The translations under genes and the position numbers were made by a program. Shown here piece after piece: positions 8,233-17,479 of a stretch of 64,000 bases of DNA (positions are counted from its first letter, which is position 1; every line of letters begins with the position of its first letter). Source of the stretch: DATJIG01 sp050260515 (GTDB lineage Bacteria > Pseudomonadota > Alphaproteobacteria > SMXQ01); NCBI GenBank assembly GCA_050260515.1, contig JBLNCI010000026.1, forward strand, positions 1 to 64,000, written 5' to 3'. Under the pieces are notes generated by a model. It was given only the letters and a program-made list of their open reading frames with translations, was not told the origin of the DNA and did no database searches.

Positions 8233-9288
8233 ATGGGTGTGATCGACGCCGACGCACACGTGGTCGAATCCCGCGACACCTTCAAGTACATCGACCTCAA
8301 GGACAAGAAGTACAAGCCGCTGGTCGTCGCGCAGGAAGCGGATCCCGACGACAACCGCGTGCTGTCCAACGAGGGCGGCGTCCAGAAGCACTTCTGGGTG
8401 ATCGACGGTCGCATCCAGCCGATGGAAGGCAACATCGGCTCGAACACCACCGCCGAATCCCGCGAGATGAAGTCGATCGACGCGCGTCTCAAGCACATGG
8501 ACGAGCTCAAGATCGACGTCCAGGTCCTGTACCCGACGGTGTTCCTGCGCGCCTGGACCCAGGACCCGACCGCCGAGGTCGTGATCTGCCGCTCCTACAA
8601 TCGCTGGCTCGCCGACATCTGGAAGCAGGCGAAGACCCGGTTGCGCTGGGTCGTCATGCCGCCGCTCCTCGACATGGTCGAGACCCGCAAGGAGCTCGAG
8701 TTCGGCAAGGCCAACGGCGCGGTCGGTATCTTCCTGCGCGGGCTCGAATGCGAGCGCCGCCTGACCAACCCGTATTTCTTCAAGCTCTACGACATGGCGG
8801 CCGAGCTCGACATGCCGCTGTGCTTCCACTCCGGCAACAACAGCTTCAACGTGCGCGACATCTATGCGACCGAGTCGGGGTTCGGCCGCTCGAAGCTGCC
8901 GGTCGTCGCAGCGTTCCATGGCCTGCTGATGGAGGGCGTGCCCGAGAAGTTCCCGAAGTGCCGCTGGGGCTTCGTCGAGGTGTCGGCGCAGTGGCTGCCG
9001 TACGCGCTCAACGATCTCGGCCTGCGGCTCAAGCGCAAGGGTCGGCGCATGGCGAAGACGATCCTCAAGGACAACAACATGTACGTCGCGTGCCAGACGA
9101 CCGACGACCTCGGCCCGATCGTCGACCTGGTCGGCGACGACCGGCTGGTGGTCGGCACCGACTACGGCCATGCCGATACGTCGGCGGAAATCGAGGCGCT
9201 GCGCCGCATCCGCGACGACGGCAAGATCTCCGCAGGAGTCGCCAACAAGATTCTCGACGACAACGCCCGCGCGCTCTACGGGCTCTGA
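8233..9288 (+). CDS. Amidohydrolase-family (ACMSD-like) metal-dependent hydrolase/decarboxylase
   Basis: 351 residues. The N-terminal DADAHVVE motif, CFHSG near the middle and GTDYGHAD near the end mark the metal-binding TIM barrel of the amidohydrolase_2 family, which includes aminocarboxymuconate-semialdehyde decarboxylase and gamma-resorcylate decarboxylase. The ATG at 8233 follows GAGGGAGAG. Clearly paralogous to the protein at 50842 (shared LKHMDELKIDVQVL, YNRWLADIWKQ and RGLECER segments). It heads an operon with an ABC importer (50 bp gap), so it may act on the imported compound by decarboxylation or ring/C-C hydrolysis; the reaction is not determinable here. Confidence 0.87.
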   Translation: MGVIDADAHVVESRDTFKYIDLKDKKYKPLVVAQEADPDDNRVLSNEGGVQKHFWVIDGRIQPMEGNIGSNTTAESREMKSIDARLKHMDELKIDVQVLYPTVFLRAWTQDPTAEVVICRSYNRWLADIWKQAKTRLRWVVMPPLLDMVETRKELEFGKANGAVGIFLRGLECERRLTNPYFFKLYDMAAELDMPLCFHSGNNSFNVRDIYATESGFGRSKLPVVAAFHGLLMEGVPEKFPKCRWGFVEVSAQWLPYALNDLGLRLKRKGRRMAKTILKDNNMYVACQTTDDLGPIVDLVGDDRLVVGTDYGHADTSAEIEALRRIRDDGKISAGVANKILDDNARALYGL

Positions 9289-9338
9289 CCGGGAACGCGC
9301 CCGCTCGAGGCGTACCGGCATCACAGGGAGATAGTCGA

Positions 9339-10445
9339 ATGATCGCGCACCAGTCGCAGTGTGTCCGGGCGAATCTGTCGCGCGCCTTCATGGGCGCCGC
9401 CGCCGCTGTCGTGCTGTGGACATCTCAGGCGTTCGCGCTCACGCAGGAGGAGATCGCGAACTACTCCGGCGCCGATCGCCAGAAGGTGCTGGAGCAAGGC
9501 GCGCGCCAGGAAGGCCGCGTCGCGATCTATTCCGGCATGATCGTCGACCAGGCGCTGCGGCCGATGGCCGAGGCGTTCGAGAAGAAGTATCCGTTTCTCA
9601 AGGTCGACTACTGGCGCGGCGCGTCGCCGCAGATCATCCAGAAGGCGCTCGCCGAGGCGCGCGCCGGCAAGGTGCAGGTCGACGTGCTCGAGAGCACCAG
9701 CCTCGCACCGGCTCTGGTGCGCGCGCAGGTCGTGCAGAAGTTCCATTCGCCCGAGTCCGACAACTATCCGAAGCACCTCGTCGCAGAGAACGGCCTGTGG
9801 GCCTCGACGCGGCTCAGCTACTTCGGCGCCGCGATCAACACCAATCTCGTGAAGAGGGACGAGGCGCCGAAGACCTGGGACGACCTGCTCAATCCGAAAT
9901 GGAAGGGCAAGATTGCCTGGCGCGTCGGCGGCGGCGATTCCGGGGCCGAGCTGTTCGTCACCAACCTGCGGCTGCTGTGGGGCGACCAGAAGGCGGAGGA
10001 CTACATCAAGAAGCTCGCGAAGCAGGATGTCGTCGGTTACACGTCGTCGGCGCGCCAGCTCGTCAACCAAGTGATGGCGGGCGAGTACGCGATCGCTCTC
10101 AACATCTTTCTACATCACCCGCTGATCAGCGCCGAGAAGGGGGCGCCGGTGGCGCCGAACCCGATGGAGCCGATCCCGAGCCTCAATGGCACCATCCTGA
10201 TGGCGAAGAACGCGCCACATCCCTACGCGGCGATGCTGCTGATCGATTTCATGATGTCGAAGGACGGCCAGGAGACGTTCCTGGCGGGGGACTACTTCCC
10301 GGCCAACCCGGCGATCTCGCCCTCGGAGGATCTCAGGGCGATCGTTCCGTCGGTGATCGGGATGAAGGAGCAGTTCATCACCCCGGACGCCGTGAACGAC
10401 ATGAACAAGAAGTCGTCCGAGTGGATCAAGAAGTACTTCCGCTAG
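9339..10445 (+). CDS. ABC importer periplasmic binding protein (Fe3+/thiamine/polyamine type)
   Basis: 368 residues with a signal peptide ending around TSQAFA. The family 1/6 extracellular binding-protein fold is indicated by EGRVAIYSGMIVDQALRPMAEAF at the start of the mature domain, the EKKYPFLKVDYWRG strand, and TWDDLLNPKWKGKIAW, typical of AfuA/FutA-like proteins. It is followed by its permease (28 bp) and ATPase, giving a complete importer, and is preceded by an amidohydrolase. Relatives are usually annotated for iron(III), but the enzyme context suggests an organic substrate is equally possible. Confidence 0.88.
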   Translation: MIAHQSQCVRANLSRAFMGAAAAVVLWTSQAFALTQEEIANYSGADRQKVLEQGARQEGRVAIYSGMIVDQALRPMAEAFEKKYPFLKVDYWRGASPQIIQKALAEARAGKVQVDVLESTSLAPALVRAQVVQKFHSPESDNYPKHLVAENGLWASTRLSYFGAAINTNLVKRDEAPKTWDDLLNPKWKGKIAWRVGGGDSGAELFVTNLRLLWGDQKAEDYIKKLAKQDVVGYTSSARQLVNQVMAGEYAIALNIFLHHPLISAEKGAPVAPNPMEPIPSLNGTILMAKNAPHPYAAMLLIDFMMSKDGQETFLAGDYFPANPAISPSEDLRAIVPSVIGMKEQFITPDAVNDMNKKSSEWIKKYFR

Positions 10446-10473
10446 GGCGCGCGCGTTCGGGCAAGGTGGGGAC

Positions 10474-12201
10474 GTGACGGCGCAGGACATTCCAGCGGTG
10501 CCCGCCCGCGCGTGTCGGCCGTGGCGTGTTTCGCCGGCGGTCGCCGTTCTCGCCGTCATCCTGCTGGCGCTGATCGTTCCCCCGACGATCTATCTGATCC
10601 AGACCAGCGTTCACGAGACCAATCCCGACGGCTCGTTCGGCGCGTTCACCCTGCGGTACTTCACCGGCCTTTTCGGCAATCCGCGGCTGCTTGGCAACCT
10701 CGCCAACAATGTGGTGTATGCGTTCGGTGCGGCGGCCGTCGCGATCGCCATCGGCACCGCGCTGGCGTGGATCGTCGAGCGCACGAACACCCCGATGCGG
10801 AGTTACGTGTTCCTGCTGTCGATCATCTCGCTCGGCATTCCGAGCGTGCTCTACACCGTTTCGTTCCTGCTGCTGCTCGGCAAGGCCGGGCCGGTCAACG
10901 ACCTGTTGCGGATGGCGTTCGGCCCGGGCGGGCCGCTGGTCAACGTGTACTCGTTGTGGGGGATGATCGTCGTCGAAGGAATCGATTTCTCGCCCCTCGC
11001 GTTCCTGCTGCTGTCATCGGTGTTCCGCGCCAACGATGCGTCGTTCGAGGAAGCGTCGCTGATGAGCGGCGCCGGCCTGTGGCAGACCTTCAAGAACATC
11101 ACGCTCCGACTCGCCATGCCGGGGATCCTCGCGCTGCTCATCCTCGTGCTGATCCGGGCGTTTGAATCGTTCGAGATACCGGCCCTGGTCGGGCGCCCCG
11201 GGCGGGTTTACGTGCTGACGACCGACATCTACGACAGCATCCATACGCAGGTGCCGCCGAATTACGGCGAGGCCGGCGCGTTCTCGATCGTGCTGCTGGT
11301 GATCGTCGTCGTCATGCTGGCGCTCTACAACCGGCTGAGCCGGCGCGCCGAGCGCTTCCAGACCATCACCGGAAAGGGGTTCCGGCCGCGGGTGATGGAC
11401 CTCGGCAGATGGAAGTACGCGACCGCGGCCGCGCTCGGGCTGCTGTTCGCGATCATCATCGGCCTGCCGATCGCGATCGTGCTCTACGCCTCGTTCCTGC
11501 CGTACTACGACGGCGTCCGGCTTGCCGCTTTCGGCACCATGACTCTGGCGAACTACGCCCACGTCTGGGACAGCTCGAGCTTCCGCGACTCGATCGGCAA
11601 CACCGTCATTCTGGGCATCGTCACGGCCAGCCTGGTCGGGCCATTCACCGCGCTGTGCGCCTGGCTCGCGGTGCGGCGCGTCAGGGGCGGCGCGCTGCTC
11701 GACCAGCTCGCGACCTTGCCGCTCGTCTTCCCCGCGATCGTCATGGGCGTCGCCTTCCTGCACCTGTTCCTGCACCTGCCGTTTCCGTTCTACGGCACCC
11801 TGGCGTCGCTGATCGTCGCCTCGTCCGTCAGGTTCCTGCCGTACGGCATGCGCTACTCGTATGCAGGGGTCCTGCAGATCCACAAGGAGCTCGAGGAAGC
11901 GTCCGCGCTGTCGGGGGCTCGTCAGGCGACCACCTTCCTGCGAGTCGTGCTGCCGCTGGTAGCACCGGCGATCGTCACGTGCTGGCTGTTCGTATTCCTT
12001 GTCTCCGTGAAGGCAGTCGCAATGGCGATCCTGCTGGCCGGGCCGGGATCGCAGGTCGTGGCCGTGACCCTGTTCGACCTCTGGGACAACGGGCAGGTGA
12101 CCGAACTCGCCGCCATGGGCGTGATGTGGGCGGGTATGATGACGGTGGTCAGCGTCGCGTTCTATTTGCTCGCCCGCCGCTACGGATTGCAGGTGCATTG
12201 A
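10474..12201 (+). CDS. Fused ABC transporter permease (FbpB-like, two permease domains)
   Basis: 575 residues, GTG start. Two binding-protein-dependent permease domains in one chain, roughly residues 60-280 and 330-560, with about 12 membrane segments. Each half carries an EAA-like coupling loop: FEEASLMSGAGLWQTFKNITL and LEEASALSGARQATTFLRVVL. This architecture is standard for iron(III)- and 2-aminoethylphosphonate-type importers. The stop codon lies 2 bp before the ATPase start, so the two are translationally linked. Confidence 0.93.
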   Translation: MTAQDIPAVPARACRPWRVSPAVAVLAVILLALIVPPTIYLIQTSVHETNPDGSFGAFTLRYFTGLFGNPRLLGNLANNVVYAFGAAAVAIAIGTALAWIVERTNTPMRSYVFLLSIISLGIPSVLYTVSFLLLLGKAGPVNDLLRMAFGPGGPLVNVYSLWGMIVVEGIDFSPLAFLLLSSVFRANDASFEEASLMSGAGLWQTFKNITLRLAMPGILALLILVLIRAFESFEIPALVGRPGRVYVLTTDIYDSIHTQVPPNYGEAGAFSIVLLVIVVVMLALYNRLSRRAERFQTITGKGFRPRVMDLGRWKYATAAALGLLFAIIIGLPIAIVLYASFLPYYDGVRLAAFGTMTLANYAHVWDSSSFRDSIGNTVILGIVTASLVGPFTALCAWLAVRRVRGGALLDQLATLPLVFPAIVMGVAFLHLFLHLPFPFYGTLASLIVASSVRFLPYGMRYSYAGVLQIHKELEEASALSGARQATTFLRVVLPLVAPAIVTCWLFVFLVSVKAVAMAILLAGPGSQVVAVTLFDLWDNGQVTELAAMGVMWAGMMTVVSVAFYLLARRYGLQVH

Positions 12202-12203
12202 GG

Positions 12204-13316
12204 ATGCTGGAAGTACGGGATCTGCGGAAGCAGTACGCGAGCCAGGGCGGTCGTCCCGGCGGCGGTGTGTTTGGAGCGACGCTCCGAATCGCCGACGGCG
12301 AGCTCTTCACGCTGCTCGGCCCCTCCGGCTGCGGCAAGACCACGACGCTGCGCTCGATCGCGGGGCTGGAGACTCCGGATGCCGGCCGGATCGTGCTCGG
12401 CGACGCGGTGCTGTTCGATGCTCAGACAGGCGCCATGGTCCCGCTGTACGACCGCGACATCGGCATGGTGTTCCAGTCGTATGCCATCTGGCCGCACATG
12501 ACTGTGTTCGAGAACGCGTCGTATCCGCTGCGGGTCGGCCGGAAGAGGCTCGGCTCCACCGACATTCGCAAGCGCACCGCGGGCGTGCTCGAGCGGGTCG
12601 GCCTTGCCGAGTACATCGACCGCCCGGCGACCCATCTCTCCGGCGGGCAGCAGCAGCGGCTGGCGCTTGCCCGCGCGCTCGCGCGCGAGCCCAAGCTCCT
12701 GCTGCTCGACGAGCCGCTGTCGAACCTCGATGCCAAGCTTCGCGAGCACATGCGCCACGAGTTGAAGCGCCTGCAACGGGAGACCGGCGTGACGACGGTC
12801 TACGTCACCCACGATCAGTCGGAGGCGCTGGCGATCTCCGATCGCATTGCGGTCATGGAGGAGGGCCGCATCGCCCAGGTCGGCACGCCGCGCGAGATCT
12901 ACAACCGTCCGACCAGCGAGTTCGTCGCGGGTTTCATCGGCCGTACGAATCTCCTGCACGGCGACCTCGCGGCGGCGGTGGGCGCCGGCGCGCAGGCTGA
13001 AGTGGGCACCTCGGCTGGGCCGTTGCGGTGCCTGTTTCCGGTCGCGACGGCGGCACGCAGGGGCGTCGCCGTGGTTGTCCGGCCGGAGCACGTCACGATC
13101 TCGAAGGACGTCGCTGGCGAATCCCCTGGAAATCGCCTCATCGGCCGCGTTATCAGCGAGGTCTATCTCGGCGAGTTGATGGAATACGTCGTTGCGACCG
13201 AGGCGGGTCCGGAGATGCTGGTGCGTGCAGCTCCTGGAAATCACATTCTCGTCGGCGATCGCGTCTGCCTGTCGTTCTCGCCCGAGCACACCGTGGCCGT
13301 CGCCGCCGGCAACTGA
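12204..13316 (+). CDS. ABC transporter ATP-binding protein with TOBE domain
   Basis: 370 residues. Walker A GPSGCGKTT near residue 40, signature LSGGQQQRL, Walker B LLLLDEPLS, D-loop SNLDAKLRE and switch histidine in YVTHDQSEAL are all intact. The C-terminal 120 residues form a TOBE-like regulatory/substrate domain (VVVRPEHVTIS). The ATG follows the permease stop after two bases. It energizes the importer made by the two preceding genes. FbpC/PotA/UgpC-like ATPases share these features, so substrate cannot be inferred from it. Confidence 0.95.
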   Translation: MLEVRDLRKQYASQGGRPGGGVFGATLRIADGELFTLLGPSGCGKTTTLRSIAGLETPDAGRIVLGDAVLFDAQTGAMVPLYDRDIGMVFQSYAIWPHMTVFENASYPLRVGRKRLGSTDIRKRTAGVLERVGLAEYIDRPATHLSGGQQQRLALARALAREPKLLLLDEPLSNLDAKLREHMRHELKRLQRETGVTTVYVTHDQSEALAISDRIAVMEEGRIAQVGTPREIYNRPTSEFVAGFIGRTNLLHGDLAAAVGAGAQAEVGTSAGPLRCLFPVATAARRGVAVVVRPEHVTISKDVAGESPGNRLIGRVISEVYLGELMEYVVATEAGPEMLVRAAPGNHILVGDRVCLSFSPEHTVAVAAGN

Positions 13317-13453
13317 TCGCGGAACCGTCGCGTCAGAACCGCCGTTTGGTAACCGCGCTTCTGCCATGCAGGTTGCGGTGTTTCCCGCCGCCGCCGCTGC
13401 GCTTAAGCTGAGCAGGGCCCGCGTTCCCGTGGGCGCGAGCAAGGTCTGCCGTC

Positions 13454-14953
13454 GTGACCACGTCCACAGCACAGGCCGGGCAAGTGCCGGCCACCGCAAC
13501 CGTGCGCGCCATCATCTTCGGGCTCATGGTGGCGATGTTCCTGGCCGCCCTCGACCAGACGATCGTCGCAACGGCGCTGCCGACGATCGGCCGCGAGATC
13601 GGAAATCCCGAAGACCTGTCGTGGGCGATCACGGCCTACCTGCTGAGTTCCACCACGGTCACGCCGCTGTACGGCAAGCTCGCCGATGCCTACGGCCGAC
13701 GCGCCACGCTGATGACCGCGATCCTCATCTTTACCGTCGGCTCGGTCGCCTGCGCGCTGGCTCATAGCATGACGATGCTGGCGTTCGCCCGGGCGCTGCA
13801 GGGCATGGGCGGGGGCGGCTTGATATCGACTTCGCAGACGATCATCGCCGACCTGATTCCGCCCAAGGAGCGGGCCCGCATCCAGGGCTACTTCGCGGCT
13901 GTGTTCGCCACCGCGAGCGTCGTCGGGCCGGTGATGGGCGGCGTGATGGCGGACTACCTGCACTGGTCGGCGATCTTCTGGATCAACGTCCCGCTCGGCG
14001 CGGTCGCATGGTGGATGACCGGTAACTCGCTCCGCCTCCTGCCGCGCCATGATCGTCCGCACCGGATCGACGTTCTCGGGGCGCTGCTGCTCGTCGGCGC
14101 GAGCATTCCGCTGCTCCTGTCGCTCGCGTGGGGCGGCATCCGCTACCCGTGGAGCTCGTCGATCATCATCGGGCTGGCCCTCGCGTCCTTCCTCGGCTGG
14201 GCGGTGTTCGCCGCGCGGATGGTCACCGCGCGGGAGCCGTTCCTCCCGGTCGCCGTGGTGGCCAACAAGGTCGTGAGCCCGGCGCTGATGACGGGATTCT
14301 TCGCCGCCGGAACGCTGATCGCGCTCACGATCTACGTGCCGATCTACCTCCAGGTCGGACGCGGCATCACGGCGAGCCACTCCGGACTGGCGCTGATGCC
14401 GCTCGCCGCCGGCGTCGTGGTGGGGAGCGCCGCGGCGGCAAAGGTCATGGCCCGCGCGCAGCACTACACGCGACCGTCCATGGTGGGCCTGGCACTTGCG
14501 GTCGTCGTCCTGATGCTGTTCGCGATCATGCCGATGCGGGTTCCGCTCTGGGTCGTATTTCCGATGCTCGGCATTGTCGGTGTCGGCATCGGGTCGGTTT
14601 TCTCGCTGACGACGGTCTCGATCCAGAACGCGGTGCTGCCGCATCAGACAGGTATCGCGACGGCGGCGCTCAACTTCTTCCGTTCGCTCGGCAGCGCGAT
14701 CCTCGTCGCGGCGCTCGGGGCAATCGTCCTCAGTGGACTTGGAGTTCACGGCGGTGCCGACATCTCGCTCGATGCGGCAAGCTTCGCCGACGAACGCGCG
14801 GCAGGTCAGCTTACGAGTGTGTTCCGCTGGTTCTTCGTCGCTGCGGGCGCCGGCCTTGCCGCATCGCTGGGGTGCCTGTGGCGTATGGAGGAGCGGCCGC
14901 TCCGGACGCAGATCGTCGAAGCGGCCGCCAAGGCAACGCCGGGCAAGGGCTAG
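13454..14953 (+). CDS. MFS exporter, DHA2 (EmrB/QacA) family
   Basis: 499 residues, GTG start, about 14 membrane segments. Motif A-like GKLADAYGRRATLM follows segment 2, and the N-terminal LDQTIVATALPTIGREI is typical of DHA2 drug/proton antiporters. It stands alone after the ABC operon with a 137-bp gap. No adjacent EmrA-type membrane-fusion gene or TetR regulator was found. Its TAG stop overlaps the stop of the convergent DoxX gene in one shared CTAG. It probably exports a toxic or lipophilic compound. Confidence 0.92.
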   Translation: MTTSTAQAGQVPATATVRAIIFGLMVAMFLAALDQTIVATALPTIGREIGNPEDLSWAITAYLLSSTTVTPLYGKLADAYGRRATLMTAILIFTVGSVACALAHSMTMLAFARALQGMGGGGLISTSQTIIADLIPPKERARIQGYFAAVFATASVVGPVMGGVMADYLHWSAIFWINVPLGAVAWWMTGNSLRLLPRHDRPHRIDVLGALLLVGASIPLLLSLAWGGIRYPWSSSIIIGLALASFLGWAVFAARMVTAREPFLPVAVVANKVVSPALMTGFFAAGTLIALTIYVPIYLQVGRGITASHSGLALMPLAAGVVVGSAAAAKVMARAQHYTRPSMVGLALAVVVLMLFAIMPMRVPLWVVFPMLGIVGVGIGSVFSLTTVSIQNAVLPHQTGIATAALNFFRSLGSAILVAALGAIVLSGLGVHGGADISLDAASFADERAAGQLTSVFRWFFVAAGAGLAASLGCLWRMEERPLRTQIVEAAAKATPGKG

Positions 14954-15420
14954 CGCCGGTCGGAGAACCTCTCACTCACGATGCGGTCGACCGAGACCGC
15001 GCCCGCGCCGCGGGTGAGGACGAAGAGCAGCAGCGTCGCCCACGTAAGATGCTCGGCCCAGTTCGCCGGGTACACGAACACCTGGATGACGAACACCATC
15101 CCGAGCATCGCCAGCGCGGCGAAGCGCGCACCGAAACCGATGAAGAGCAGCACCGGCGCCGCCAGCTCGACCGTCGCCGCCAACCGGGCGGCGAGCTCCG
15201 GCGGCAATAGCGGCACCTGATACTCGAACGCGAAGAGCTGCACGGTTGCGGTCCAGCTCGCGATCTTCACCAGCCCGGACTTGAAGAAGACGGCTCCGAC
15301 TCCGAAGCGGGCCATCAGCAGCAGAAAGGATTCCGGAACGCGGGCGAGGAGGTCGAACGCGGAGCGCACCCAGTGTACGGGCGAGGCGCTTTGGGGCAGT
15401 GCGGCGACATGGGAGGGCAT
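14950..15420 (-). CDS. bufD1: DoxX-family membrane protein of bufferin operon
   Basis: 156 residues with four hydrophobic segments; RFGVGAVFFKSGLVKIASW and LAATVELAAPVLLFIGF are DoxX-family hallmarks. Last gene of a four-gene operon with a DUF2282 precursor, a DUF692 enzyme and a DUF2063 protein, starting 11 bp after the last of these. DoxX proteins accompany bufferin (copper-binding modified peptide) loci, where they are proposed to act in the membrane on redox or maturation. The ATG at 15420 was chosen over a longer arginine-rich extension. The name bufD1 rests on context. Confidence 0.85.
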   Translation of the reverse strand: MPSHVAALPQSASPVHWVRSAFDLLARVPESFLLLMARFGVGAVFFKSGLVKIASWTATVQLFAFEYQVPLLPPELAARLAATVELAAPVLLFIGFGARFAALAMLGMVFVIQVFVYPANWAEHLTWATLLLFVLTRGAGAVSVDRIVSERFSDRR

Positions 15421-15431
15421 GGGAGGACCTT

Positions 15432-16226
15432 TCAGCAGGGGTGGTCGGGGGAGTTGTCGACGGCGATGCCGGCCACGGTATGACCGGTGAACATGTCGTG
15501 GAGCGTGGCACCGGCGTCGAATGACGCGTCTACCGCGAGTGCGGCGCCGCAGGCCTTGGCCAGGGGTGCTCCGGTCGCCAAGGCGGCGCAGAACGCATGC
15601 TCCGCGGGCGTGAGCATTTGCCAGACGACGTCGATTCCGTGCCGCCACACCAGCAGCCTGACGCCGCCTTTGGAAATGTCGATGACCTCGGCTTCGCGGC
15701 CGGGCTGGTGGGCGCGCCAGAGGTCGAGGACCGGATATGCCGATGTCAGGAGCCGAACGGAGGGATGGAACGTCAGGGCGATGTCGGCGCGTTGCTCGGG
15801 CGACACTCGCAGCAGTGCGTTCGCATCGAGCGGATCCGCATCCGCGGCGTGGTACGCATGGTTGATGGCCCACTCGAACACGCCGACGTCGACGAGGTAG
15901 TCGAACTCGCTCGATCGGGTCTCGTCCCGCAGGAAGTGAGGAAACCGCTCGCCGTATTCGAACAGCACCGGTGATGTCGGCGGGTACATCTCGGCGAAGC
16001 GTCGCGCGGACTGGTCGAAGAACGCCTCGCCGACCAGCGCCTTCAGGACCGGAAAGGTGATGCCGAGGCTTTCCGTCAGTGTGATCACGAAATGATTGCG
16101 ATAGATCGCAATGCGCCGCTCGGGACCAAGCGGTGCGGGGCGAATATGCCTCGTGAGTGGATCGACGCTCCCGCCGGTGATCGCGGCGGCGAAATCGCGT
16201 TGCAGATCACGCAGCCCGGGCATCAT
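15432..16226 (-). CDS. bufC1: DUF2063 (HvfC/BufC-like) RiPP maturation partner
   Basis: 264 residues. The N-terminal half matches the DUF2063 domain: LRDLQRDFAAAI, RIAIYRNHFVITLTESLGIT and FPVLKALVGEAFF. Known members pair with DUF692 (MNIO) enzymes and are thought to recognise or present the precursor peptide. The start overlaps the end of the DUF692 gene by 20 bp, showing translational coupling. It begins with two adjacent ATG codons; the first is taken. Role by family and operon position: partner of the bufferin-modifying enzyme. Confidence 0.9.
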   Translation of the reverse strand: MMPGLRDLQRDFAAAITGGSVDPLTRHIRPAPLGPERRIAIYRNHFVITLTESLGITFPVLKALVGEAFFDQSARRFAEMYPPTSPVLFEYGERFPHFLRDETRSSEFDYLVDVGVFEWAINHAYHAADADPLDANALLRVSPEQRADIALTFHPSVRLLTSAYPVLDLWRAHQPGREAEVIDISKGGVRLLVWRHGIDVVWQMLTPAEHAFCAALATGAPLAKACGAALAVDASFDAGATLHDMFTGHTVAGIAVDNSPDHPC

Positions 16227-17091
16227 CGGCTCCTGTGGCCGCAGCCACCTGCACGCGACGGCGGTCGGCCTCCGCGGCTTCGGCGGTGAGAATCGCGAGC
16301 TCCGGGACGTCCGTATCCCATTCGATCAGCGTCGCGGCACGGCGGAACCGAGTGACCGCGCGCTCGTAGAGCGACCACACCGCCGGGGCGACTCGGCAGC
16401 CGTGATCGTCGATCAGGAGGTCGACCCCGTCGATCCGCTTCGCGGTGTGTCCGGCGAGATGGATTTCGCCGACTGCATCCGGCGGAAGAGCGTCGATATA
16501 CGCCAGTGGGTCACCGCCCAGATTGGTGCAGGTGACGTGGATGTTGTTGACGTCGCACAGGATGCCGCAGCCCGTGCGACGCACGAGTTCGGCAAGAAAT
16601 TCGGGCTCGGAGATTGGCGAGTCGCCGTAGGCCAGGTACTGCGACGGGTTCTCGATCAGGATCGGGCGCCGCAGCGCCTCCTGAACTCGCGCGACATTCG
16701 CCGCGACTGCGTCGAGCGCCTCGTCCGTGTACGGCAGCGGCAGGAGGTCGTTGAGGTACACAAGACGCTGCGGCAGCCCCGACCAGGCGAGATGCTCCGA
16801 GACGAGGTGGGGCTCGATGCGCGCGACGAGCTCGGCAAGGCGTCCCAGGTGCGCGGTGTCGATGCCGCCCGCGCTGCCGAGCGACGATCCGACGCCGTGC
16901 ACGGAGACGGGGTAAAGCTCACGTGCACGCTGCAAGTGGAACGTCGGCACGCCACCGCCCATGTAATTCTCGGCGTGTATCTCGATGAAGCCGATATCCG
17001 GGCGGGAGTCGACGATCTCGACGTGGTGCCGCGCGCGCAGGCCGATGCCGGGCTTCGTGGCGGACAACGCAGGGGAGAATGCTGCGGTCAT
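16207..17091 (-). CDS. bufB1: DUF692 multinuclear non-heme iron oxygenase (BufB/HvfB-like)
   Basis: 294 residues, a TIM-barrel MNIO enzyme of the MbnB family. Expected iron ligands appear in order: Glu/His/Asn in IEIHAENYMGGG, His in SVHGVGSSLG, Glu-His in LVSEHLAWS, Glu in ILIENPSQYL, Asp-Asn in GILCDVNNIHV, His in EIHLAGH and Glu in LIEWDTDVPE. MNIOs oxidize cysteines in precursor peptides, giving oxazolone/thioamide or thiooxazole groups that bind copper. It lies 26 bp downstream of the cysteine-containing precursor gene. Start at 17091 chosen from family length; its ribosome site is weak. Confidence 0.93.
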   Translation of the reverse strand: MTAAFSPALSATKPGIGLRARHHVEIVDSRPDIGFIEIHAENYMGGGVPTFHLQRARELYPVSVHGVGSSLGSAGGIDTAHLGRLAELVARIEPHLVSEHLAWSGLPQRLVYLNDLLPLPYTDEALDAVAANVARVQEALRRPILIENPSQYLAYGDSPISEPEFLAELVRRTGCGILCDVNNIHVTCTNLGGDPLAYIDALPPDAVGEIHLAGHTAKRIDGVDLLIDDHGCRVAPAVWSLYERAVTRFRRAATLIEWDTDVPELAILTAEAAEADRRRVQVAAATGADDARAA

Positions 17092-17117
17092 GATCGCGAA
17101 TCCCGCCCGGTGTCGAG

Positions 17118-17381
17118 CTACATCTTCTTCCCGCCGACGATCTTCGCGCAGGTGCCCTCTGGCACGTAGACCCACGCATCGGCCTGACCGTCCCGCTTCG
17201 AGGTGCCGGCGCACGACGACATCGCGGTCTGACAGTCGTTCTGACCGGCCTTGGCGATGCCGGCGCACTTCTCGAACTTGTACTGCGGCATGGGTGCCGG
17301 GCCCTCCGCATAGGCAGCGCCGATCACGGCGAAGGACACGGCTGCAGCGGCGGCCGAAGCGGCAAGGGTGGTGAGTTTCAT
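17118..17381 (-). CDS. bufA1: BufA1-like bufferin precursor (DUF2282), periplasmic metallophore peptide
   Basis: 87 residues. Signal peptide to about residue 25 (AAYA), then a short acidic and polar peptide with four cysteines at 39, 50, 57 and 78 in the contexts EKCAGIAKAGQNDC, SSCAGTS and EGTCAKI. This is the DUF2282/bufferin 1 pattern; after cysteine modification by the adjacent DUF692 enzyme such peptides bind copper in the periplasm. The ATG at 17381 follows GAGG nine bases upstream. A perfect SigF-type promoter lies about 73 bp upstream (17454-17479), and the sigma and anti-sigma genes are divergent. Confidence 0.92.
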   Translation of the reverse strand: MKLTTLAASAAAAAVSFAVIGAAYAEGPAPMPQYKFEKCAGIAKAGQNDCQTAMSSCAGTSKRDGQADAWVYVPEGTCAKIVGGKKM

Positions 17382-17453
17382 GACGTGTTTCCTCATGGAG
17401 CGTTGAACATGATCGTTAACGTGAGGCCGACTTCCTGGCCGCACGCCCATCTG

Positions 17454-17479
17454 TTCGCGCCGAGGTTGAGGAAGGTTAC
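17454..17479 (-). promoter_or_regulatory. SigF-type ECF promoter of the bufferin operon
   Basis: On the minus strand, GTAACC (17479-17474) is followed after exactly 16 bases by CGAA (17457-17454). This is identical to the Caulobacter SigF consensus as I know it. Transcription would start near 17447, giving a leader of roughly 65 bases before bufA1. No matching element was found pointing at the sigma gene itself. Confidence 0.8.

Noticed and set aside
9339..13316. Naming the ABC system as an iron(III) importer
   Set aside because: The families fit but also serve other ligands, and the operon begins with an amidohydrolase; no iron-binding residue pattern could be confirmed.
13349..13354. GTAACC as a second SigF-type promoter
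   Set aside because: No CGAA 16 bases downstream. The same applies to GTAACC at 28062, and the minus-strand GTAACC near 39720 has CGAA after 14, not 16, bases and lies in a gene end.
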